A DNA stretch of 12,459 nt from Bacteroidales bacterium UBA7009. Its GTDB lineage: Bacteria > Bacteroidota > Bacteroidia > Bacteroidales > Paludibacteraceae. The stretch is taken from the NCBI GenBank assembly GCA_002449665.1, contig DJXH01000061.1, positions 1 to 12,459 on the forward strand, written 5' to 3'. Positions within the stretch are counted from its first letter, which is position 1. Each line of letters starts with the position of its first letter. Of the stretch, positions 7,368 to 12,459 are shown piece by piece. A program made the position numbers and the translations under genes. The notes beneath the pieces were generated by a model. The model was not told the DNA's origin. It did not search any database and saw nothing but the letters and a program-made list of their open reading frames with translations.

Positions 7368-7410
7368 AAAAAGAAAGGAGTTATGCCAAACGACATACTC
7401 CTTTCTTTTT
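7368..7410. terminator. Bidirectional intrinsic terminator between serA and the LRR operon
   Basis: A perfect 14-bp stem (7368-7381 with 7397-7410; AAAAAGAAAGGAGT and its complement) is extended by ATG/CAT (7383-7385, 7394-7396) after a one-base bulge, with an 8-nt loop. U-runs occur on both strands: TTTTT on plus, and six Ts on minus from the A-run 7367-7372. It lies 27 nt after serA and 17 nt after the minus-strand small gene, so it can end both convergent transcripts. Confidence 0.9.
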
Positions 7411-7427
7411 CGTTTTACAACGGGGGA

Positions 7428-7586
7428 TTAACGAGCCTTGACCTGCACATCTCCGTCCATATCAACGGAAACATAAGGCGCAGACGGACGGCTGACTACT
7501 ACACCGCCGCCGCTGCAAACAAACTGCCCGAACACTAACTGCTGCTCACTTGACAAAGGAGCCGAATATACTTTTTTGCTTATCAT
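7428..7586 (-). CDS. Small 52-aa protein with N-terminal KKxYxxP pattern
   Basis: The predicted protein starts MISKKVYSAPLSSEQQLVFG and is followed by CSGGGVVVSRPSAPY and a short charged tail ending VQVKAR. It resembles the many short Bacteroidales proteins that begin with K-K-x-Y-x-x-P and carry a Ser/Gly-rich middle; their function is unknown to me. I choose ATG 7586; an in-frame TTG at 7613 would add nine residues of no family character. It starts 30 nt after the LRR gene stop on the same strand and ends 17 nt before the terminator, so it is the natural last gene of that operon. No signal peptide or membrane segment is evident. The size makes a chance ORF possible, but start pattern and placement argue for a real gene. 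Confidence 0.6.
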   Translation of the reverse strand: MISKKVYSAPLSSEQQLVFGQFVCSGGGVVVSRPSAPYVSVDMDGDVQVKAR

Positions 7587-7616
7587 ATCTGTCTTGTTTT
7601 TACACCTATGCAATTT

Positions 7617-9347
7617 CTATAATTCCCTACCGGTTATGTCATACCGTCTGCCCTCACGCTCTATCACCATACGACCGCCATTTATATACTTACGCGCCGG
7701 TGTCTGACCGTCGCCACTGACAGACTGCAAACCTGCCGGAGCCTCATCGCGCATCATAATACGTGCCGGCATACCTTGCGGCACGGCAGCGGAAGTGATA
7801 CGGAAATAAGCACGGAATCCGCCCATCTTGGCGTCTGCATCACCGCCATCGGTTGCCCAAGTAAGAGTAGTGCCTGAGGAAAGAAACAGCACCTTATGGT
7901 CTTCGTCGTCAATATGCGTTGGCTTGAGTATGCCTACAAAATCGGCATCAGCAGCGGCTGTGGTACGCGCTTCATCGTCTGCCGTAGCATCCAATGTAAT
8001 GGTTACATTCTCAAACAAAGGGGCAGTGCGTGTCTCTCCTTCTGCAATCTTTATAAGATACGGTTTGCCTGCTTCTATCTCACTCACATTTTCAAGCAGA
8101 AAGCACAGTGTGCCGGAGTAGTCTTTTACCTCTGTGAGGGTGAGCAACTCATCACCTGCAAACGGACTTGCAGCAAGTTGTTCGGCAGTAAGCGAGAAAG
8201 GCAGACATATAGTATAGTAGCCGCCATCGCCCTCAAACTCGCGGTGAAGACATACGTTCATAGGCGTTGCCATTGTTTTCCAAGTACTTAATCTGCCGTT
8301 TTGCACGGTCTCGTCATAGACGGTCGGACTTTCCTTGCCGTCATACAAGTTGCCCGTGCCGGTACCACGCAGCGGCGAAAAGTCTTTCCATACATCAGTA
8401 GCGGCATAGACATTCATATAATCATACGGCACTGTAAGACTGACATTACTGCGATTTCCGCCTTTTTCATCTTTAGTAAAATTAAGCGAACCGTGTACCG
8501 CCATACCTGATTTATAATCTGCTTTTTCAACTATAGGTGGTACAGCAGACAGACAGGTTACACTCTCCACTTTTTTACAATTCAGGAAAGCATCATCGCC
8601 TATGGATGTGGTATTTTCGCTCAATATCACAGTTTTCAACTCCGAAAAATCCTCTATAAAATGCGCAGGAATAGCACTGCCTAAAAGCGTTATTGTCTCT
8701 ACTTTACAATAGGATTTGCCATCAAACAAATCGTACATATAATCGTGTGTAGTCGTTATATTTCCGATGGTAAGCGTTTTGAGACTTGAGACACGAGAGA
8801 AAACCTTATTTCTGCCTATATTTCCTCCGAGCAAGGCTGCCTCGGTCAGATTTGAACAGCCATAGAAAAAAGTATCGTCCACAGAGGTTACTCCACTTCC
8901 TATAGTGGCTTTGACGATATTTGAGCAGTTGTAGAAAACCGACCTGCCTAATGTCCCTTGCAGCAAATAGACTTCCGTGAGCGATGTACAACCTTGAAAA
9001 GCCTGATCACCTATAGAAGTGATATAGGTAAAATCAAACGCCTGCAACGAAGTGCAACCCATAAAGGCAGTCTTGCCTATTGTAGTTACAGATGAAGGAA
9101 TTGATATGGTTTGCAAAGTCGTTTTGTTTTTGAAACAATCTTGCGACAATTCGATAATGGTATAACTATTATCGTCTATCTGAATGGTCTGAGGAATAAC
9201 GACATTTGCATCAGTGGATCCTGTTTTTACCTTCGCTGTCGGTGTGCCAGATGTATAGGTGTATGTAATACCACCTATCGTTTTTTCAGCAGAAAAAGTA
9301 TAGACACTCAAGGTAACAGACAGCAATATAAAAATATATCTTCTCAT
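7617..9347 (-). CDS. BspA-type leucine-rich-repeat protein with extra C-terminal module (LRR2)
   Basis: This is a 576-aa exported protein. Residues 1-20 (MRRYIFILLSVTLSVYTFSA) form a signal peptide without lipobox. BspA/LRR_5-type repeats span about 65-265, for example SVTTIGKTAFMGCTSLQ, TSIGDQAFQGCTSLTEVY and TSIGDDAFLNCKKVESV. Residues about 345-535 form a second module (STWKTMATPM, YYTICLPFSL, IEAGKPYLIKI) found in Prevotella-like surface proteins. The end (552-576) carries a motif with INGGRMVIEREGRRYDITG that parallels the end of the neighbouring LRR protein. BspA-family proteins mediate adhesion or ligand binding at the cell surface; the ligand here is unknown. It starts only 6 nt after its paralogue, is second in the riboswitch operon, and is followed by a 52-aa gene and a terminator. 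Confidence 0.9.
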   Translation of the reverse strand: MRRYIFILLSVTLSVYTFSAEKTIGGITYTYTSGTPTAKVKTGSTDANVVIPQTIQIDDNSYTIIELSQDCFKNKTTLQTISIPSSVTTIGKTAFMGCTSLQAFDFTYITSIGDQAFQGCTSLTEVYLLQGTLGRSVFYNCSNIVKATIGSGVTSVDDTFFYGCSNLTEAALLGGNIGRNKVFSRVSSLKTLTIGNITTTHDYMYDLFDGKSYCKVETITLLGSAIPAHFIEDFSELKTVILSENTTSIGDDAFLNCKKVESVTCLSAVPPIVEKADYKSGMAVHGSLNFTKDEKGGNRSNVSLTVPYDYMNVYAATDVWKDFSPLRGTGTGNLYDGKESPTVYDETVQNGRLSTWKTMATPMNVCLHREFEGDGGYYTICLPFSLTAEQLAASPFAGDELLTLTEVKDYSGTLCFLLENVSEIEAGKPYLIKIAEGETRTAPLFENVTITLDATADDEARTTAAADADFVGILKPTHIDDEDHKVLFLSSGTTLTWATDGGDADAKMGGFRAYFRITSAAVPQGMPARIMMRDEAPAGLQSVSGDGQTPARKYINGGRMVIEREGRRYDITGREL

Positions 9348-9353
9348 ATCAGT

Positions 9354-10388
9354 TTATTCTATTGTTTGTCCTACTATATTATACTTCTTCCCATCGCGCA
9401 GGATAACGACTTGACCGTTATCAATACGCTTAACGGCATTAACATCCGCCACTTGCTCCGACAAGGCAGTGGGAGTTTCGGGCAGTGCTATTATCTCGAA
9501 ATCCTGCCATACGGGGGTCTCTTCATAGAGTTGCTTGGCGGCTTTCTTTACGTAGAGTTTCACCTGCGGGCGTTTGCCTTTGTCGGCAGAAGCGTTGAAG
9601 CAGAGCGAACCGTTTTTGGTCATACCCGACTGATGGTCAGCCACAACTGTAGGTGGCACAAGAGCCATACATACAATCTCCTCCATAGCACGACAGGACA
9701 GGAAAGCGTTATCTCCGATAGCGGTGGTGTTCTGTCCGAGTACCACACGGCGCAAAGCGGTGCGACTGTTAAAGAGGTCGGCAGGCACTTCGCTCAGTCC
9801 GCTTAACTCCACCTGAGCAAGTTTGTCGCAGCCGTTGAAGAGGTTCTTAGAGTCGGTAACAGTAACGTTTTCGCCCAATACAAGTTCGGTGAGCGCGCCG
9901 CAGTTGTAGAAGACACTGCTACCGAGTTCGCCGCTTTCAATCACCGCCCTCTCAAGACTTGAACAGCCCTGAAAAGCCTGGTCGCCGATAGTTTGAACAC
10001 TAAACGGCACAGCCACTTCACGCAGAGAGAAACAGCCGTTAAAAGCATTCTTGCCGATAGAAGTGAGGTTATCGGGAAGAGAGACACTGACGAGCGAACT
10101 GTTGCCACGGAAGCCATAGTAACTGTTGCCGCTGCTTGCTTTGATGTCCGTAACGCCATACACGTTGCCGTCAATAACAAGCGTGTCCTTCACCACGGCA
10201 CAAGTAACGTACTTCTTTACCCTACCCTGCATTACATAACAATCTTTCACCGCCGCCGTCCGAGACGAGGCATTGTACTCATACGTTATGCTGTCGCGCA
10301 TAACGGTCGGCAGGTCAGCCGCTGCAGGCACTGACAAGAGAGCCGACAAGCAGACAAGACTGATTTTTGAAAATAAAATCTTTTTCAT
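9354..10388 (-). CDS. BspA-type leucine-rich-repeat protein (LRR1), first gene after the cobalamin riboswitch
   Basis: This is a 344-aa exported protein. Residues 1-24 (MKKILFSKISLVCLSALL then SVPAAA) make a signal peptide, cleavage probably after AAA, no lipobox. An N-terminal strand-rich segment (25-90) precedes LRR_5 repeats at about 95-240, including TSIGKNAFNGCFSLREV, QTIGDQAFQGCSSLERA and TAIGDNAFLSCRAMEEI. A post-LRR segment (VPPTV...QSGMTKNGSL...VWQDF) aligns with LRR2, and the C-terminus (320-344) has IDNGQVVILRDGKKYNIVGQ. Compared with LRR2 it lacks the ~190-residue second module. It is the first full-length gene downstream of the cobalamin riboswitch, 200 nt away with no consensus promoter or strong terminator between, so B12-dependent expression is likely but unproven. 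A surface ligand-binding or adhesive role is inferred from the family. Confidence 0.9.
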   Translation of the reverse strand: MKKILFSKISLVCLSALLSVPAAADLPTVMRDSITYEYNASSRTAAVKDCYVMQGRVKKYVTCAVVKDTLVIDGNVYGVTDIKASSGNSYYGFRGNSSLVSVSLPDNLTSIGKNAFNGCFSLREVAVPFSVQTIGDQAFQGCSSLERAVIESGELGSSVFYNCGALTELVLGENVTVTDSKNLFNGCDKLAQVELSGLSEVPADLFNSRTALRRVVLGQNTTAIGDNAFLSCRAMEEIVCMALVPPTVVADHQSGMTKNGSLCFNASADKGKRPQVKLYVKKAAKQLYEETPVWQDFEIIALPETPTALSEQVADVNAVKRIDNGQVVILRDGKKYNIVGQTIE

Positions 10389-10587
10389 ACTATTATATTT
10401 ATTTGTTTATTGCACTCTATATTTTTAGTCCTACATTAAGGGACAGTTGATTGGACAAAAAGAAAAGTACCGCCATCATAGCGATACTACATATAGATAT
10501 ACAGCCACAGAGAGCAATAAGCATATAAAACTCATTTTCACTGCCGGTTCCTACTCTGCTTCCGAGAGAAATGTAGAACGCTATGTA
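10389..10587 (-). other. Leader between riboswitch and LRR1
   Basis: These 199 nt carry no TAnnTTTG promoter on the minus strand and no hairpin with a U-run. They contain two very short overlapping reading frames with hydrophobic products: 10476-10535 (19 aa, MSFICLLLSVAVYLYVVSL) and 10417-10479 (20 aa, MMAVLFFLSNQLSLNVGLKI), sharing an ATGA stop/start overlap. Neither has other support, so I do not call them genes. The last 30 nt before the LRR1 ATG are very A/T-rich, usual for Bacteroidetes translation starts. Confidence 0.5.
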
Positions 10588-10846
10588 GCAAGCGGCAGGT
10601 ATTCTGACTTGTCTTTCGGCTGCACGACCGTCTTCCCAAATCGCTATTGCGTAAAGCGCAATTCAGTGACAAAAGTTGGTCGCGAACCGCTTGAACACCA
10701 TTGTTCGGCATATAACGCCTTCGGTATCAAGCACGACTTACAGCAGCGGGCCTGTACAGGACTTACACCTGTTTCCCTTTTCATTCATCGTTTCCTGCTT
10801 AAAGGAGTATCACCATACTCCGCAAGGAAACAACGACAACCGTTTG
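10588..10846 (-). ncRNA. Cobalamin (B12) riboswitch
   Basis: Read on the minus strand, the aptamer core is present in order. A 5' double hairpin comes first (GTTTCCT/AGGAAAC, 10825-10831 with 10790-10796, enclosing GGAGTAT/ATACTCC). Next are GGGAAACAGGTGTAAGTCC, then CAGGCCCGCTGCTGTAAG (together 10737-10777), variable arms with a stem ATTGCG/CGCAAT (10646-10662), GGGAAG (10632-10637), and finally the B12 box AAGTCAGAATACCTGCC (10594-10610). These are the conserved parts of the RF00174-type adenosyl/methylcobalamin aptamer. Such elements usually reduce expression of the downstream gene when cobalamin is plentiful, mostly through start-site occlusion or termination. The downstream genes are the LRR proteins. 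No expression-platform terminator is visible, so translational control is more likely. Edges are approximate. Confidence 0.93.
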
Positions 10847-10852
10847 CGGGTG

Positions 10853-10884
10853 CAAAGGTACGGCGGTATTTCCTAATTTGCAAG
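10853..10884 (-). promoter_or_regulatory. Promoter of the cobalamin-riboswitch operon
   Basis: On the minus strand CTTG (complement of 10881-10884), exactly 20 nt, then TACCTTTG (10853-10860) matches the Bacteroidetes -33/-7 consensus with one change in the first -33 base. The expected start is about 10846, just before the riboswitch 5' hairpin. The ATPase gene upstream ends at 10937, so this operon has its own promoter. Confidence 0.75.
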
Positions 10885-10936
10885 AGTTGAAATAAGATTT
10901 CGTTGTAATAAACAAAGAAAAAAACAAAAAGCAAAT

Positions 10937-12145
10937 TCAATACAGAAAACCGAACAGCCAAAGAGGTATGCGGTTGCCAAAACCTATTTCTGTGTCATCA
11001 ACGGCAAGGTAACTGTCGGGAATATCTTTTATTTGCTTGAAAGTCTTGTCTTTGCCGCCGACTTCAATAGTATATTGCTCATCTATCAAAAAATCTCCCT
11101 TTGAAGGAAAAAGAATAGAATGATTCTGTCTTAACTGATTCATCAAGAATGTCTCGCGCAATGTTCCACGATTCACAGAGCTTGAAAGTGCATACATAAG
11201 ATTCGTATTATCAAGATAAATCTTATCAGGACGAGATAATTCTTTATAACTATTGGTTTCTTTTTGCAATAGCGCAAGCATACCTGCTTTATCAAGCAAA
11301 TACAGGAGTTTAACTACAACTTCTCGTGCAGCACCTATTTCCCTGCACAAAGTAGAGATATTAGGTTCAAGCGGCACCACTGTGGCGAGTAATGTCAGCA
11401 GTTTTCTTGCCTTCTGTAAGCTCGAAAAGCTAACCTCATCTATTTGCGGGATGTCTTGATATATTACCAAATTGATAATGCTTTGTATGCGTTGGTAATA
11501 GTCTTGTTCCGGCATTAAGGTAAAGGGATAATATCCATTTCTCAGATACTCGCCGAACCATTCAAACGGCTTTATCTGCTTAACTATATCAAGCGATATT
11601 CTCGTAGAATTTGCCAGCAACTGTTCATATGAGATTGGCTCTATCGTTGCAATACCCTTAAACATCAAATATTCCCTAAAAGAGAATCCTGTTAGGTCGT
11701 AATAGGTCTGCCGCCGTGACAAATCGGCTTCTGACTTGGCTATACGCAATACTGACGAACCTGTGTATATTACCTGTAAATCTGAATAATTATCATATAT
11801 GTTCTTCAACATTCTCTCCCAGTGAGGATGATAATGCACCTCATCAATCAAGAGTGTCTTAACGCCATGTTGCACTGCATATTCAGCCACGTCCTTCAAT
11901 AGTATGGACTCAAATCGCATATCGTCCAATGAGATATACAATACTTTGGTCAAATCGTCAAAATGCTCTTTTGCATACTGAAGCAACATTGTTGTTTTGC
12001 CGGTCCCCCTTGCTCCTCGAATACAGATAAGCCGTGTCCGCCAATTGATATTATTGTACAAGTACCTCTTATATGTCAAATTTGCATCTTCTATCTTTTT
12101 TATAGACAACTGATTTATAGCAATATAATCTTCTTCTCTAATCAT
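10937..12145 (-). CDS. AAA ATPase of the AAA_14 / DUF4143 type
   Basis: This 402-aa protein has a P-loop domain with Walker A GARGTGKT (44-51), Walker B TLLIDEVHYH (97-106) and sensor VIYTGSS (125-131), typical of AAA_14. A winged-helix-like segment follows at about 258-292 (ISTLCREIGAAREVVVKLLY). The C-terminal DUF4143-like part has GDF (350-352) and IEVGGK (360-365), reminiscent of a PD-(D/E)xK nuclease core. Members occur in several copies in Bacteroidales genomes; their cellular role is not settled, and STAND-like regulation, defence or DNA handling have all been considered plausible. The DNA is visibly more AT-rich than the housekeeping genes, with more A/T third positions, which hints at transfer. 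It has its own promoter preceded by a 33-bp tandem repeat, and ends 53 nt before the riboswitch promoter. Full length, no frameshift. Confidence 0.9.
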   Translation of the reverse strand: MIREEDYIAINQLSIKKIEDANLTYKRYLYNNINWRTRLICIRGARGTGKTTMLLQYAKEHFDDLTKVLYISLDDMRFESILLKDVAEYAVQHGVKTLLIDEVHYHPHWERMLKNIYDNYSDLQVIYTGSSVLRIAKSEADLSRRQTYYDLTGFSFREYLMFKGIATIEPISYEQLLANSTRISLDIVKQIKPFEWFGEYLRNGYYPFTLMPEQDYYQRIQSIINLVIYQDIPQIDEVSFSSLQKARKLLTLLATVVPLEPNISTLCREIGAAREVVVKLLYLLDKAGMLALLQKETNSYKELSRPDKIYLDNTNLMYALSSSVNRGTLRETFLMNQLRQNHSILFPSKGDFLIDEQYTIEVGGKDKTFKQIKDIPDSYLAVDDTEIGFGNRIPLWLFGFLY

Positions 12146-12176
12146 TTTTTCACCCTTTCATTAGTTATTTCCGCTG

Positions 12177-12208
12177 CAAAGATACAGCATTTCAGCGAAT
12201 TAACCAAA
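12177..12208 (-). promoter_or_regulatory. Promoter of the AAA ATPase gene
   Basis: On the minus strand TTTG (complement of 12205-12208), exactly 20 nt, then TATCTTTG (12177-12184) is a full Bacteroidetes consensus. Transcription should start near 12170, about 25 nt before the ATG. The tandem repeat block begins 12 nt upstream of the -33 box. Confidence 0.75.
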
Positions 12209-12219
12209 TAGAAATGCAG

Positions 12220-12329
12220 ATTTTAAGTTTGGAATATGAAAATTTAGGGTATATTTTAAGTTTGGAATACGAAATTTTAGGGCAAATTTTAAGATCGGAA
12301 TATGAAAATTTAGTGAAGATTTTAAGTTT
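12220..12329. repeat. 33-bp tandem repeat, three units plus a partial fourth
   Basis: Units at 12220-12252, 12253-12285 and 12286-12318 each begin ATTTTAAG and follow the pattern TTTGGAATATGAAAATT then TAGGG, with a few substitutions (unit 3 has ATCGGAAT and TAGTG). A partial unit (ATTTTAAGTTT) starts at 12319. The exact 33-nt period is about three DNA helical turns, so bound proteins would sit on one face. No reading frame or RNA gene explains it. It lies just upstream of the ATPase promoter and may be a binding array or a trace of element insertion. Confidence 0.85.
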
Positions 12330-12371
12330 CTGGTAAGCTGAAAGAATATCATTGCTACCCTTTTATATAAT

Positions 12372-12412
12372 AAAAAAAGTCAGCCATTCTCTATCGAATA
12401 CCAACTTTTTTT
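12372..12412 (-). terminator. Intrinsic terminator downstream of the tRNA gene
   Basis: Seven As (12372-12378) and seven Ts (12406-12412) flank a stem that on the minus strand reads AAAAAAAGTTGGTATTC then, after a 6-nt loop, GAATGGCTGACTTTTTTT, pairing with some G-U pairs and a bulged G. The U-run follows on the minus strand, 23 nt after the tRNA 3' end. The near symmetry may also let it work for plus-strand transcripts. Confidence 0.7.
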
Positions 12413-12435
12413 GCCGCTGTTTTTTGACGGCTATG

Positions 12436-12459
12436 TAGCGGGGCCCGGGATTGAACCGG
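12436..12459 (-). tRNA. 3' end of a tRNA gene (truncated by window edge; isotype unknown)
   Basis: Read on the minus strand, CCGG-TTCAATC-CCGGG is a T-arm (5-bp stem cut by the window edge, 7-nt loop with the conserved TTC and purine pattern). CCCCGCT then forms the 3' acceptor strand and A the discriminator. No CCA is encoded. The anticodon lies outside the window, so the isotype cannot be given; the matching 5' acceptor strand should read AGCGGGG. A terminator follows at 12412-12372. Confidence 0.8.

Noticed and set aside
9111..9806. 231-aa plus-strand frame spanning the LRR1/LRR2 junction
   Set aside because: It runs antisense to both LRR genes and has no recognisable features; the LRR frames have signal peptides and repeats.
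10447..10890. 147-aa plus-strand frame across the riboswitch
   Set aside because: It lies opposite the structured RNA, and the translation is low-information; the riboswitch explains the sequence conservation.
12220..12329. Possibility that the repeats are a CRISPR array
   Set aside because: The units are contiguous 33-bp tandem copies with no distinct unique spacers, and no cas genes are present.

Overview
The window looks like a chromosomal segment of a Bacteroidales bacterium, most likely Prevotellaceae-like. The evidence is fourfold: four promoters fit the Bacteroidetes primary-sigma consensus (TTG/TTTG, 20 nt, TAnnTTTG); start codons mostly lack strong Shine-Dalgarno sequences; SecA carries a charged N-terminal insertion; and a serC/serA cluster and BspA-type leucine-rich-repeat proteins with the C-terminal ending common in Prevotella are present. 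The genus is inferred from family resemblance only.

Layout, left to right. Positions 1-2786 (minus strand) hold the 5' part of secA and, upstream of it, htpG; a 48-bp near-perfect palindrome overlaps the secA promoter between them. Positions 2787-3048 are a divergent intergenic region with the htpG promoter (a 17-bp palindrome next to its -7 box) and a consensus plus-strand promoter. Positions 3049-7340 (plus strand) hold an orphan carboxyltransferase-family gene (oxaloacetate decarboxylase alpha/PycB-like, no biotin domain), then serC, a small secreted protein of unknown function, and serA of the short type with Lys in place of the usual catalytic His. A bidirectional terminator at 7368-7410 closes this block and the facing one.

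Positions 7428-10860 (minus strand) form the most interesting unit. A consensus promoter drives a cobalamin riboswitch (about 10588-10846). About 200 nt downstream come two tandem, paralogous, signal-peptide-bearing BspA-type LRR proteins 6 nt apart, then a 52-aa protein with an N-terminal KKxYxxP pattern, then the shared terminator. No other promoter of the consensus type was seen between riboswitch and LRR genes. This suggests a B12-regulated cell-surface or periplasmic LRR system, which differs from the usual B12-riboswitch targets (btuB-type transporters, B12 synthesis, B12-independent isozymes).

Positions 10937-12459 hold an AAA ATPase of the AAA_14/DUF4143 type on visibly more AT-rich DNA. 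It has its own consensus promoter, preceded by a 33-bp tandem repeat (three full units plus a partial one). A terminator hairpin and the 3' end of a tRNA gene, both on the minus strand, finish the window.

Functionally, the left half is housekeeping (protein export, Hsp90 chaperone, C3/C4 carboxyl metabolism, serine biosynthesis), while the right half is accessory (riboswitch-controlled LRR proteins; ATPase with repeats).
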